Assembly: GCA_021774795.1 (NCBI GenBank)
Contig: JAJFIR010000031.1
Location: 496,001-560,000, forward strand
Origin: Emcibacteraceae bacterium
GTDB taxonomy: Bacteria > Pseudomonadota > Alphaproteobacteria > Sphingomonadales > Emcibacteraceae
Direction of reading: 5' to 3'
DNA length: 64,000 bases
Below are positions 25,846 through 35,618 of this stretch, in pieces. A program made the translations under genes and the position numbers. A model generated the notes under the pieces. The model was not told the origin of the DNA, did not search any database, and saw only the letters and a list, made by a program, of their open reading frames with translations. Position 1 is the stretch's first letter. Each line of letters starts with the position of its first letter.

Positions 25846-26580
25846 ATGACTTGGGCGTTGCTTGCTATTGCAACATTCTTTGCGTCTTCTGTTCAATCGG
25901 CAACAGGTTTTGGCTTTGCTTTAATAGTTGTACCGGCATTTTTGATTTTGCTGAATTCTGCTGATGCGATCCAAATAGTAATTATTATTTCTGTGGTTAT
26001 GTCTTGTGCCCATTGGCTAAAACTTAGACATTTGACCCCTTATCCTTTACTTAAGTGGCTGATCATCGGTGGTGTGGTCGGGTTCCCGTCTGGTATAGCG
26101 ATTTATAAGACCGTTGATCTGAATGCGATAAAAATGGCGGTTGCAGCATTCATTATTCTAATCAGCTTGCAAAATGGTTGGAATTTATTTCGAAAGAATA
26201 ATCAGCACGAAGCGAAAACCGACAATAAGGGAATTTTAGCGGCTGTCGGTGTAGTTTCCGGGATATTGGGGGCCGCCATGGCAATGCCGGGTCCTATCTT
26301 AATGTTATATTTATCACGCACGTCGCTTCGTAAAAACGAAATTCGCGCTGCGATGATGACCTTTTTTGTGTTCGCTTATAGTGGCGCATTGATAATGCAG
26401 GTTTCTGTAGTGGGCATCGAAACGGACACGTGGATCACCAGTGCAATTTTACTTCCGGCAGCATTGATTGGTGTTTATGCCGGTCATTTAGTCTCAAACA
26501 AGATAAATGACAAACTGTTCAAAGGATTGGTATTGATCATACTGATTCTAACGGGCATCTTTATGATACTAAATCTCTAA
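25846..26580 (+). CDS. TauE/SafE-family sulfite/anion exporter
   Basis: A 244-residue membrane protein with about seven to eight helices in two repeated halves, including SVQSATGFGFALI near the start and GILGAAMAMPGPILMLYLS in the middle, both typical of TauE/SafE (DUF81). Members export sulfite or sulfoacetate. It sits 20 bp before a PLP enzyme that may release H2S, sulfite or ammonia, so a joint role in sulfur amino-acid breakdown is plausible. No strong SD. Confidence 0.83.
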   Translation: MTWALLAIATFFASSVQSATGFGFALIVVPAFLILLNSADAIQIVIIISVVMSCAHWLKLRHLTPYPLLKWLIIGGVVGFPSGIAIYKTVDLNAIKMAVAAFIILISLQNGWNLFRKNNQHEAKTDNKGILAAVGVVSGILGAAMAMPGPILMLYLSRTSLRKNEIRAAMMTFFVFAYSGALIMQVSVVGIETDTWITSAILLPAALIGVYAGHLVSNKINDKLFKGLVLIILILTGIFMILNL

Positions 26581-26600
26581 ACCAATGGGGGCATCTCAAC

Positions 26601-27611
26601 ATGTTAACTGACAAATATCCGCGAGCTTTATTAGCTCACACACCGACGCCAATTGAAAGTTTAACAAACCTGAGCAAGAAACTTGGCGGTCCGCATATAT
26701 GGGTTAAAAGAGATGATTGCACAGGACTTGCATTTGGTGGAAATAAAGCCAGACAACTGGAATATTATCTTGGTGAAGCGGTAAGAGATAACGCAGATAC
26801 CATTTTGATCACCAGTGCCGTTCAATCGAACTATTTACGTTCAGCGGTATCTGCTGCCCGAAAATACGGTATGGAAGTTGAGGTTCAGCAGGAAGAGCGG
26901 GTACCCAATAGGCCATACGAATATTATCATTCTGGAAATCCGTACCTTCTTAAATTAATGGGGGCGAAAATTCATAGTTACCCTGTGGGTGAGGACGAGG
27001 AAGGTGCTGACCACGCCCTTTATGAACGCGCCGAAATACTAAAAACTGAAGGAAAATGTCCCTATGTTATTCCTCTCGCCGGAAAACATATACCGCTTGG
27101 TTCTCTTGGCTATGTCGATTGTGCGGAAGAACTTCTTGAACAACTAAAGGATCTACCTTTCACGGTTGACGGTATTGCTATAGCATCAGGTAGCGGGACA
27201 ACACATGCCGGTTTGGTTGCCGGGCTTCGTGCGCTCGGAAGCAATATAGCGGTTTATGGTATTTGTGTGCGGCGTGATAAAAAATCACAAAGTGAAAGAG
27301 TATTTGAAAAAACTAAAATTGTGGCGGAAATGATTGGTCATGCGGGCATTATCAAGGAAGATGATATTATCATTGATGATCATACTTTACTTCCGGGCTA
27401 CGGGCAATTGAACGAAAACGTCACCGAAGCAATTGATTTGGCAGCAAAATATGAAGGACTATTGGTTGACCCGGTATATAGTGGCAAGGCACTCGCCGGG
27501 CTTATTCATTTGATAAGGAATGGCCGGTTTAGTGATGATCAAAATATTCTGCTTGTTCACACTGGCGGTGCCCCTGCGCTCTTTGGGTATCCAGAACTGA
27601 TAGAAAAATGA
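26601..27611 (+). CDS. PLP-dependent D-cysteine desulfhydrase / ACC deaminase / L-cysteate sulfo-lyase family enzyme
   Basis: A 336-residue fold-type II PLP enzyme. The PLP lysine is in FGGNKARQLE, a QSNYLRS substrate-binding segment follows, and the glycine-rich phosphate loop is ASGSGTTHAG. The family contains ACC deaminase, D-cysteine desulfhydrase (DcyD) and cysteate sulfo-lyase (CuyA), which sequence reading alone cannot separate. The upstream TauE/SafE gene favours a sulfur-releasing reaction such as CuyA or DcyD. The cyanophycin genes downstream start after 181 bp, so it may be a separate unit. Confidence 0.8.
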   Translation: MLTDKYPRALLAHTPTPIESLTNLSKKLGGPHIWVKRDDCTGLAFGGNKARQLEYYLGEAVRDNADTILITSAVQSNYLRSAVSAARKYGMEVEVQQEERVPNRPYEYYHSGNPYLLKLMGAKIHSYPVGEDEEGADHALYERAEILKTEGKCPYVIPLAGKHIPLGSLGYVDCAEELLEQLKDLPFTVDGIAIASGSGTTHAGLVAGLRALGSNIAVYGICVRRDKKSQSERVFEKTKIVAEMIGHAGIIKEDDIIIDDHTLLPGYGQLNENVTEAIDLAAKYEGLLVDPVYSGKALAGLIHLIRNGRFSDDQNILLVHTGGAPALFGYPELIEK

Positions 27612-27792
27612 AGGCATTATAGGCGGCAATAAAAATCGTTAGTTGTTCCTGATTTTCTGATTTATGTTTTATAATCCTAAGAAGTAGGTTATTTAAAAGA
27701 GGAAGGCTTAATTTAATTAAGCGGATGATGACGAATAAGTCGTGATCAAACGGGGGGAATTTTAGCCAATAATAGTAAGGTTTTAACAAAGA

Positions 27793-28644
27793 ATGTGTCC
27801 AGCCAATGTGGAAGACGGACATCAAAGGGGTTTTATCGTTCCCATTGGTGGTGCCGAAAATAAGGAAACAAATCCTTCAATTTTAAGAAAATTTACGGAA
27901 ATATCCGGTGGCAAGAATGCTACGATCGTAATCATTCCGACCGCGTCAAGACTTGACGATACAGGTGACCGCTACGAAGAAGTTTTTAAAGAACTTGGTG
28001 CGCGGGAAGTCAGTCATATGCCTATTACAAGCAGGGAAGACTGTAATAATCCCGAATTTGTTGAACGGATTGAAAAAGCAACGGGGATATTCATTACGGG
28101 CGGTAACCAGCTCCGATTAGCGACAGTTCTTGGTGGCACAACCGTTTCACAAGCCATAAGAACGGCAAATGCGCGCGGCGTTCATATCGCGGGCACGTCA
28201 GCCGGCGCGTCCATCATGTCTGAACATATGATAGCAGGCGGAGATTCCAACGAGCCGCCGAAAGAAGGCGGCGCGACATTAGCCCCTGGGCTTGGCCTGA
28301 CTAATGCGATGATTATTGATCAACATTTCTCCGAAAGAAACAGATTAGGTAGATTGTTATCGGCTGTTGCCTTCAACCCGTTTTTAATGGGCATAGGGAT
28401 TGATGAAGATACAGGGGCATTCATTGGCCCGGATGACATTTGCGAAGTGGTTGGTAGTGGCACCATTACGGTTATTGACGGCGGGGAGCTTACTTATTCA
28501 TCGGCGTACGGAACCGATACCGGTAAGGGACTTGGTTTGCTTGGGTTAAAACTGGATATTTTGCATGAAGGATGTTTTTATGATTTTAACATCCGTGAAG
28601 CATTTCCACCGGTTGAAGATCGGCAAAATATTTGCAAAATATAG
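27793..28644 (+). CDS. cphB: Cyanophycinase
   Basis: A peptidase-family S51 protein of 283 residues. The Ser nucleophile is in GTSAGAS (Ser136), with the preceding ITGGNQLRL loop and a later QHFSERNRLGRL block, all diagnostic of cyanophycinase. It cleaves the cyanophycin polymer to beta-Asp-Arg dipeptides. There is no signal peptide, so it degrades the cell's own stored granules rather than external polymer. The synthetase gene follows 40 bp downstream. Confidence 0.92.
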   Translation: MCPANVEDGHQRGFIVPIGGAENKETNPSILRKFTEISGGKNATIVIIPTASRLDDTGDRYEEVFKELGAREVSHMPITSREDCNNPEFVERIEKATGIFITGGNQLRLATVLGGTTVSQAIRTANARGVHIAGTSAGASIMSEHMIAGGDSNEPPKEGGATLAPGLGLTNAMIIDQHFSERNRLGRLLSAVAFNPFLMGIGIDEDTGAFIGPDDICEVVGSGTITVIDGGELTYSSAYGTDTGKGLGLLGLKLDILHEGCFYDFNIREAFPPVEDRQNICKI

Positions 28645-28684
28645 TTGATATCACTTCAGATAAATAAAGAGAAAGAGGGCCTAA

Positions 28685-31486
28685 ATGAAAATATTGAAAA
28701 CGAACCTTTATTTAGGGCCCAATCAATTCGCCAAATTTCGGGTAATTCGTCATGTTCTCGATATCGGTGTGCTCGAAGATTGGCCTTCCGTTAAATTAGG
28801 AGCCAAATTTATCGATGGCCTTATTCTGGCACTTCCCGGCCTCGAAGAACATGGCTGTTCCTACCGTGAACCGGGTGGATTTATAAGACGCCTTAGGGAA
28901 GACGAGGGCACGTGGATCGCCCATATCACCGAACATGTGGCGTTGGAATTACAATGTGTGGCAGGTAATGAGGTAACCTTTGGCCGCACACGGTCAGCCG
29001 GCGAGGTTGGCCATTATAATATGGTCTATGCTTATATTCACAAAGATGTAGGGTTAGCGGCGTGTGAACTGGCTATTAAACTCCTAATTCACTTGATGCC
29101 TAAAGAAATACAGGATCAAACCGGATATGAGATTGATGACGAATTTGACTGGGACGAAGAGCTAAGAAAGTTCATCCGGGAAGCGCAAAGGCACGCTTTT
29201 GGTCCGAGTACGGCGTCTCTCGTTGCAGCAGCGGAAGAAAGAGACATCCCCTGGCTTCGCCTCAACAAATACAGCCTCGTTCAATTTGGACATGGTAAAT
29301 ATCAGAAAAGAATTCAAGCCACAATTACCAGTGAAACCAATCATATTGCCGTTGAAATATCGTGTGATAAGGAAGACACTCATAATCTGCTGAATGATCT
29401 GGGACTTCCTGTCCCGCAACAATACATGATTTATGGTGCTAAAGATGCCATTAGAGCGGCGCGTAAAATGGGATATCCTGTTGTATTAAAGCCGCTAAAT
29501 GCCAATCATGGTCGCGGCGTATCGATCAATCTGACCACTGATGAAGAAGTCGAAACCGCGTTTGATGTTGCAAAAGAACAAGGAACCAGCAGGGCGGTTC
29601 TGGTTGAAAGTTATATGACCGGATTTGATCATCGGATGCTGGTGGTTAATAATGAATTAGTCGCTGTCGCCAAGCGGGTGCCGGGTCATATCGTTGGCAA
29701 CGGAAAAAATACTATTTCTGAGCTGATCGATATTGTTAATGAAGATCCAAGGCGCGGTGTTGGGCATGAAAAAGTGCTAACCATTCTTGAAATAGACAGC
29801 CAAGCAACCAGGTTGATGGATAATGCAGGCTATAATGCGGAAACGGTTCTTAAAAAAGATGAAACTTTTAATCTAAGAGACACCGCCAACCTTTCAACCG
29901 GTGGTACCGCCATCGATTTAACCGATGTCGTGCATCCGGATAACCGTGAAATGGCTATTCGGGCGATTATGGCGGTCGGACTTGATATTGGCGGTGTTGA
30001 TTTTTTAACCGATGATATAAGTCAATCCTATAAGGATATTGGCGGCGGAATTGTTGAAGTAAACGCCGCACCCGGATTTAGGATGCATGTGGCACCTAGC
30101 GAAGGTGAGCCAAGGGATGTATCGGGTAGAGTTATGGAAATGCTATTTCCACCTTCCACACCGACAAAGATACCAATTGCCGCAATAACCGGTACTAACG
30201 GTAAAACGACAACCTCCAGAATGCTTGCCCATATCATTAAGACATGCGGTCATACGGTTGGGTTAACGACCACAGACGGTATTTATGTTGACGGGAAATT
30301 AAGTGTTAAAGGGGACACTACGGGTCCAAGATCTGCGCAAATGGTTCTTCGTGATCCAACGGTCGATTTTGCTGTCCTTGAAACGGCGCGCGGTGGTTTG
30401 GTACGTAACGGTCTTGGTTATGCAAGCACAGATGTTTCCGCGTGTCTAAACGTTGATTCGGATCATCTGGGCCTTGGTGGTATTGATACGTTGGAAGAAT
30501 TAGCGAAAATCAAACGTGTGGTCATCGAAGCGGCAACAAGAACCGTCGTGTTAAACGCCGATGATAAGAATTGTTTACTTATGGCAGATTATGCAGATGC
30601 GGAGCATATTATGTATGTCACCATGCATCATGATCATGCATTGGTAAAACAACATATTGATGCGGGCGGCAAAGCATGTGTAATTGAAAAAGGCATGAAC
30701 GGCGATTTAATTACCATTTACGATAACCTTACCCACATTCCAATATTATGGTCCCACCTTATCCCGGCAACCATCGAAGGAAAAGCGCTTCATAATGTGC
30801 AAAACGCCATGTTTGCAACCGCTATGGCCTATAGTTTTGGTCAGGACCTTGATCAAATAAGGCAAGGGCTTCGAACATTTAACACGACTTTCTTCCAGGC
30901 ACCGGGCCGGATGAATGTTTTCGATGAACACCCGTTTCGGGTTATTCTTGATTATGCGCATAATGCAGCGGCTTTTAAGGTTCTTACTGATTTGGTTGAT
31001 AAGTTGGACACACATAACCGTAAAATGATTGTTGTATCCTGCCCTGGTGACCGAAGAGACGAGGATATTGCGGAAGCAGCGGAAGTGCTTGCTGGTCATT
31101 ATGATCACTATTATGTCAAGGCTGATGATAACAGGCGCGGTAGAGGAGATGATGAAATCCCGCAACTTATAAAAGCCGGTTTAATTGGAAACGGTGTTGG
31201 CGAAGATACCATAACCGTTATTCCTGATGAGGTTTCAGCGATTGAGGCGGCACTTGCGAATGCTAAAGAGAAAGATCTTTTGGTTGTCATAGGCGACAAT
31301 GTTACACGTTCCTGGAAACAAATAATCAATTTTGGTGGGGATGGTGATAATCCTACAGAATCTAATGCAGATAACGAACCGCAAATGGCAGTCGCATATG
31401 ATGATTTAATAGACGATACTCAGCAAATTATCAGTGATGAACGCGGCGTTCGACTGGCCCGTGACGATGATGAAGATGGTGATTAA
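28685..31486 (+). CDS. cphA: Cyanophycin synthetase
   Basis: The full three-part plan is present: an N-terminal cyanophycin-synthetase domain (about 1-160), an ATP-grasp domain (about 220-480) with GYPVVLKPLNANHGRGV, and a Mur-ligase-like domain beginning at the P-loop GTNGKTT (about residue 502). The enzyme alternately adds Asp to the backbone and Arg to the side chain. At 933 residues it is a little longer than common CphA1 proteins because of an acidic tail. The next gene starts 14 bp downstream. Confidence 0.95.
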   Translation: MKILKTNLYLGPNQFAKFRVIRHVLDIGVLEDWPSVKLGAKFIDGLILALPGLEEHGCSYREPGGFIRRLREDEGTWIAHITEHVALELQCVAGNEVTFGRTRSAGEVGHYNMVYAYIHKDVGLAACELAIKLLIHLMPKEIQDQTGYEIDDEFDWDEELRKFIREAQRHAFGPSTASLVAAAEERDIPWLRLNKYSLVQFGHGKYQKRIQATITSETNHIAVEISCDKEDTHNLLNDLGLPVPQQYMIYGAKDAIRAARKMGYPVVLKPLNANHGRGVSINLTTDEEVETAFDVAKEQGTSRAVLVESYMTGFDHRMLVVNNELVAVAKRVPGHIVGNGKNTISELIDIVNEDPRRGVGHEKVLTILEIDSQATRLMDNAGYNAETVLKKDETFNLRDTANLSTGGTAIDLTDVVHPDNREMAIRAIMAVGLDIGGVDFLTDDISQSYKDIGGGIVEVNAAPGFRMHVAPSEGEPRDVSGRVMEMLFPPSTPTKIPIAAITGTNGKTTTSRMLAHIIKTCGHTVGLTTTDGIYVDGKLSVKGDTTGPRSAQMVLRDPTVDFAVLETARGGLVRNGLGYASTDVSACLNVDSDHLGLGGIDTLEELAKIKRVVIEAATRTVVLNADDKNCLLMADYADAEHIMYVTMHHDHALVKQHIDAGGKACVIEKGMNGDLITIYDNLTHIPILWSHLIPATIEGKALHNVQNAMFATAMAYSFGQDLDQIRQGLRTFNTTFFQAPGRMNVFDEHPFRVILDYAHNAAAFKVLTDLVDKLDTHNRKMIVVSCPGDRRDEDIAEAAEVLAGHYDHYYVKADDNRRGRGDDEIPQLIKAGLIGNGVGEDTITVIPDEVSAIEAALANAKEKDLLVVIGDNVTRSWKQIINFGGDGDNPTESNADNEPQMAVAYDDLIDDTQQIISDERGVRLARDDDEDGD

Positions 31487-31500
31487 GACGAGGCGGTCAA

Positions 31501-33249
31501 ATGACAATAAATATTGAAGAAATCGAAGATTTCCTTGAGATATCAATACCATCATCTGACAAACTTGTGCTTGAAAGCAGCCGCAGGGTGACAGGGCCGG
31601 GATTATTGTGGGAAAAACCGGGTGCTATACTCGATGTTTTCACAGATCATTTTGACAAACAACATATTGTTGATGTTTGGCTTACAGAAATTCAAAAAGT
31701 TCTGGATGCTGTTGATTGGCCGGATAGTTTAACAAAAGTACGTATTTTCGATACGGGTGTTAATCTCGCAATTTCCGCTTCAATAGACCTTTTATATTCC
31801 GCCGTTTTTGTTGTTGAGACAAGTTGGCACTTAACCGCAAATAAATTATTGGATAAAAAACCCGAGGATTTCGTGACTCTTATTTCTGATCTTAAAACAG
31901 TTATAAATATGGAACAGAACCCCCCTGTTTTAAAATTGCAGCAAACCGCCAAAAAGAAACAAATTGATGTTTTATGGGACGATGATTTTGTATCAATAGG
32001 ACACGGGAAAGGATCGGAAAAATGGGAAATAAATGAAATTCCAGATCCGCAGGACGTTAACTGGCAAATGCTTCATAATGTGCCTGTAGCACTTATCACA
32101 GGAACCAACGGCAAATCAACCAGCGTTCGTCTTTCAACGGCTATAGCGGAGGCCGCAGGGTTAGTTGGGGGATCAACATCAACGGATTATGTAAGACTTG
32201 GCGACGAAATTCTTGATTATGGGGATTATTCCGGTCCGGGCGGAGCGCGTATGCTCCTTCGTGATAAAAGGCTTGAAATAGCATTTTTGGAGGTCGCACG
32301 CGGGGGAATTTTGCGGCGCGGTTTGCCGCTCACCGAAGCGACAGCGGCAATGGTCACCAATATTGCTGCTGATCATTTAGGAGAGTACGGCGTTAATACA
32401 GTCAAACATCTTGCTGATGCGAAGTTTGCGGTAGCTGGCACCTTGTCGAAGGATGGTGTGCTGGTGCTCAACGCTGATGATGACCTTGTCGTAAATAATG
32501 GTTTAAAATCTTCAAGCAACATATGCTGGTTTTCACTTGACCAAAATAATAAGCAAATATTAGACGCAAAAAAGAAAGGCAGTCTGTGTTGTTGGTCCGA
32601 TGGCGGCTCAATTAATTATTTCGATGGAAAAACCATTTCATTAAAAGTGCTTATCAACGAAATTCCCATTACAATGTCCGGCGCGGCGCGTTTTAACGTG
32701 CAAAACGCAATGGGAGCTTTATGCCTTGCTAAAGCAATGAATATACCTGACGAAGCGATAATTAAGGGACTTACGTCCTTTACCAGTACACCGGAAGATA
32801 ACCCGGGACGGTGCAATGAATTTATCGTAAAAGGGGCGAGAATATTTGTAGACTTTGCACATAACCCGCATTCGATTAATGCCATATCCGATATGCTTGA
32901 TAATATTCCGGCGGGGCATAAGTATTTACTTATCGGACAGGCAGGCGATCGTTCGGATCAGGATATTATTGATCTTACGAAGGGGGCTTTAAAATTTGAC
33001 CCTGATACTGTTATCACAATAGACCTTATCGAATATCTACGGGGGCGCGAAATGGGTGAAACCGCCGAAATCATCAAGAGCGAATGTATAAATCATGGTA
33101 TATCTGAAACGTCTATTCATTATTTCTCGTCACCTCCCGAGGGTGCAAAATATATCATCGACAGGTTAAAACCCGGTGATCTGGGATTGCTTCTTGCCTT
33201 GGCAGAACGAGACAAAATTTTTCAAATGCTAAAAGACGCGAGTATTTGA
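31501..33249 (+). CDS. CphA-like Mur ligase without ATP-grasp domain (CphA'-type)
   Basis: The 582-residue protein has a roughly 190-residue unique N-terminus, then a Mur-ligase domain with P-loop GTNGKST (about residue 201) and NPGRCNEF, aligned with the last two-thirds of the neighbouring CphA (which has APGRMNVF). The ATP-grasp domain that adds one of the amino acids is absent. Such truncated paralogues (called CphA' in some bacteria) accompany cphA in several heterotrophs; their role is not settled. It may ligate one residue, prime the chain or modify the polymer. Convergent with iaaA, no gap. Confidence 0.82.
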   Translation: MTINIEEIEDFLEISIPSSDKLVLESSRRVTGPGLLWEKPGAILDVFTDHFDKQHIVDVWLTEIQKVLDAVDWPDSLTKVRIFDTGVNLAISASIDLLYSAVFVVETSWHLTANKLLDKKPEDFVTLISDLKTVINMEQNPPVLKLQQTAKKKQIDVLWDDDFVSIGHGKGSEKWEINEIPDPQDVNWQMLHNVPVALITGTNGKSTSVRLSTAIAEAAGLVGGSTSTDYVRLGDEILDYGDYSGPGGARMLLRDKRLEIAFLEVARGGILRRGLPLTEATAAMVTNIAADHLGEYGVNTVKHLADAKFAVAGTLSKDGVLVLNADDDLVVNNGLKSSSNICWFSLDQNNKQILDAKKKGSLCCWSDGGSINYFDGKTISLKVLINEIPITMSGAARFNVQNAMGALCLAKAMNIPDEAIIKGLTSFTSTPEDNPGRCNEFIVKGARIFVDFAHNPHSINAISDMLDNIPAGHKYLLIGQAGDRSDQDIIDLTKGALKFDPDTVITIDLIEYLRGREMGETAEIIKSECINHGISETSIHYFSSPPEGAKYIIDRLKPGDLGLLLALAERDKIFQMLKDASI

Positions 33250-34143
33250 TTACCTGCATGGCGCAAAAGTTGTTGCCATAACCTCAGACGTATTTGATAC
33301 GGAAGCGCGCTTCATTCCATCAGAATTATAGGCCATGGCGATCTCACCCTTATTAGTGACCGCAATTAGACCGCCGTTGCCGCCTAATCTTTCAACCTCA
33401 TCTAACATTCTCCATAATGCTTCTTCCAATGTATCACCAGAAAGCTCGTATCCATTGACTGTAGTTAGCGCGCCACCTGCCCGAATGAAAAATTCACCGG
33501 TGCCGGTGCAGGAAATGGCGATTTGATCATCGGCCCATGTACCAATGCCTATCATTGGTGTGTCACCAACACGACCAGCGGGTTTACCGAAAACCCCGCC
33601 CGTCGAAGTACCGGCTGCCAGATTCCCGTGACAATCAAGGATAACGGCACCAACGGTGCCATGCATCATTTCATATTGTTCGATATCTTGTTGAGTGACA
33701 CCAACGGGAAGGACGTAATAGTTTTTTGGATCGTCCACCATTTCCAAGCCTTCTGAACTTGCAAATTTATCTGCGCCGTCCGCGGTTAACATAACACACG
33801 GCGATTTTTGCAAAACGGCTTTGGCAACATATATAGGATGCACCGCATTTTTCAGAGCTGCGACGGCACCTGCTTGCCTTGTGTGCCCTTGCATTATACT
33901 GGCATCCAATTCAACTTGACCGTCAATATTGGGGGCGGAGCCTTTTCCGGCAACATAAAGCCCTGATGCTTCTAACTCAGCAATTAATTTTGCAACGACA
34001 TCTAACGCCGTATCACCGTTTTCAAGCATTTCTTCGCCGCGCACCGCAAGTTCGCCAAGGTGCTCTTCAACAATTCGGTAATCTTCACCAGCCTTTGGAC
34101 CAGCACCCCCATGAAGGGCGAGGGCGTATGTTTCTGACATCAT
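33250..34143 (-). CDS. iaaA: Isoaspartyl peptidase / plant-type L-asparaginase
   Basis: An Ntn-hydrolase precursor of 297 residues. The N-terminal ALHGGAGP and the autocleavage and nucleophile site HGTVGAV (Thr163) are clear, followed by [13 protein letters not shown] and CTGTGE. Enzymes of this type split beta-aspartyl dipeptides, including the beta-Asp-Arg released by cyanophycinase. It faces the cph genes and ends at the base after the CphA' stop. With CphB, CphA and CphA' it completes a storage and recovery cycle for nitrogen. AGGA-type SD before two ATG codons. Confidence 0.92.
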   Translation of the reverse strand: MMSETYALALHGGAGPKAGEDYRIVEEHLGELAVRGEEMLENGDTALDVVAKLIAELEASGLYVAGKGSAPNIDGQVELDASIMQGHTRQAGAVAALKNAVHPIYVAKAVLQKSPCVMLTADGADKFASSEGLEMVDDPKNYYVLPVGVTQQDIEQYEMMHGTVGAVILDCHGNLAAGTSTGGVFGKPAGRVGDTPMIGIGTWADDQIAISCTGTGEFFIRAGGALTTVNGYELSGDTLEEALWRMLDEVERLGGNGGLIAVTNKGEIAMAYNSDGMKRASVSNTSEVMATTFAPCR

Positions 34144-34203
34144 TTATTTCCTCAATGAAAAAGCGTCACGCTATATGGCAAATTTTCTGCTCAAAGTATA
34201 TAA

Positions 34204-35043
34204 TTAATTAGTAGGGCATTTTCCATCGTCGTTGGCTTCGCCAATGGTCTGCGCATCTAAAAATGTTAGTGTGGCGTATGTAGCGATGCCTGGCACTCCC
34301 TGAAAGGTTTCTACATCAGCTGTCGCCTGTTCAACAATCAACGAATAAGCAATTCCCGGTTTTAAATCGTCAGCGGCGATTGTGAAACTACTATCTTCAT
34401 AAGTTAAATACGGCGTGCCCTGATAAGGTCTGCCGCTGTGGGCAATGTTGTTTCCAAAACAATCAAAAGCAAGAACGAAAATCAAGTCGGCCAGTTCGCT
34501 ATTCGGTGATTTCATATTCCCTTTCATGGCGGTCCAGGAAATTGTCAAATTGGCGCCGGAATTAACTTCCTCTGCTGAAATTATGTTACCGTTTTGACTA
34601 AGGCTTAATGTGGCAGGTTCCGGCATCACATCCGTGGTGTCACGTCGGTTTAGGGTGAGTGGTTGGTTGTTCATTTTCCCGTTTTTCGTTTGATAAGAAA
34701 AAAGGTATGTGCCGTCAGGGTGCCTCTGATGCAGCTCTTCCGCCACCATAACGCGTTCACCATGCGCCAGGAATTGCCTTCCTTCGGGGGTAAATGATAG
34801 GTTAAAATTTGGATCCTCTTCACTTGTAAGGGTGCCGCCCAATATTTCACCTGTTTCTTTTGGCATAATTTCAGCTACAAAATGTTGATCCCTTAATGTG
34901 TGGCCTCCATCAGGGTCTTGAATATAAATTGACATTTTCCCAAGAACGAGAAACAAAACATCTTCAGCTACGGGGCTGACATCATCTTTCGAACTACAAG
35001 CAGTTGCCATCAGCGCGCTAAACAAGAAAATAAGTTTGTTAAT
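34204..35043 (-). CDS. Lipoprotein of unknown function, apparent ATT start
   Basis: The track begins at a TTG inside the signal sequence. Extending the frame upstream gives ATT-AAC-AAA, so the chain would begin (M)NKLIFLFSALMATAC, an excellent lipoprotein signal with basic n-region and lipobox. AAAGGA lies 7 bases before the ATT, and no ATG, GTG or TTG fits between the preceding stop and the signal except the TTG. The mature protein (about 263 residues) has no family I recognise; it is mostly beta with hydrophilic loops and a cysteine near the C-terminus. Confidence 0.65.
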   Translation of the reverse strand: MNKLIFLFSALMATACSSKDDVSPVAEDVLFLVLGKMSIYIQDPDGGHTLRDQHFVAEIMPKETGEILGGTLTSEEDPNFNLSFTPEGRQFLAHGERVMVAEELHQRHPDGTYLFSYQTKNGKMNNQPLTLNRRDTTDVMPEPATLSLSQNGNIISAEEVNSGANLTISWTAMKGNMKSPNSELADLIFVLAFDCFGNNIAHSGRPYQGTPYLTYEDSSFTIAADDLKPGIAYSLIVEQATADVETFQGVPGIATYATLTFLDAQTIGEANDDGKCPTN

Positions 35044-35061
35044 TTTCCAATCCTTTATTTG

Positions 35062-35613
35062 TTAAACTCCACTTAATTCACATAACTTAAATACGGTTTT
35101 TATATTACGTGTGGTTGCAGTTACCTTTAATTTATTTTCAATAAATGCATTAGATAATTTCGTTTTACCGTACCCATTTGGACAGTGAAGATAAATAACT
35201 TGATTATCCAGGACTAATTTTTCGGGCGCGACGACATGTTCTTGTAATTTTATGATATCACTTTCCTCTGGTACTCCCGAGAGAAAGGTGATTAAAATTT
35301 TAGTACCCTCTTGTTCAATATCAATATTCTTAAAAGGTAAATTATTTAATATAGCTCTATAATCTTCAGCTCTACGTACATTTACAGGTACAATAAAATT
35401 GTATTTTTTCTCAATTGCGGTTTCTATCGCGTTTTTTAAGTCCTGAATATTTTCGGAGGCGTTTTCAAAAATAACGTTTCCACTTTGAATATATGTGGCG
35501 ACATTTGAAAACCCCAAATGTTCGTATAAAACTTTTAGATCGGACATGATAATCTTCTTTTGTCCAGATACATTGATCCCACGTAATATGGATATATATT
35601 TGTCTTTTGCCAC
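35062..35613 (-). CDS. DUF1697-domain protein
   Basis: The 183-residue protein opens with YISILRGINVSG and has LGFSNVATYIQSGNVIFE, the signature of DUF1697. The family is widespread and cytoplasmic, with no settled activity. The start is GTG with only a purine-rich AGAAGA upstream, 5 bp after the RidA gene stop, suggesting one transcript with the RidA and acyl-CoA genes above it. Confidence 0.85.
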   Translation of the reverse strand: MAKDKYISILRGINVSGQKKIIMSDLKVLYEHLGFSNVATYIQSGNVIFENASENIQDLKNAIETAIEKKYNFIVPVNVRRAEDYRAILNNLPFKNIDIEQEGTKILITFLSGVPEESDIIKLQEHVVAPEKLVLDNQVIYLHCPNGYGKTKLSNAFIENKLKVTATTRNIKTVFKLCELSGV

Positions 35614-35618
35614 GTCTT

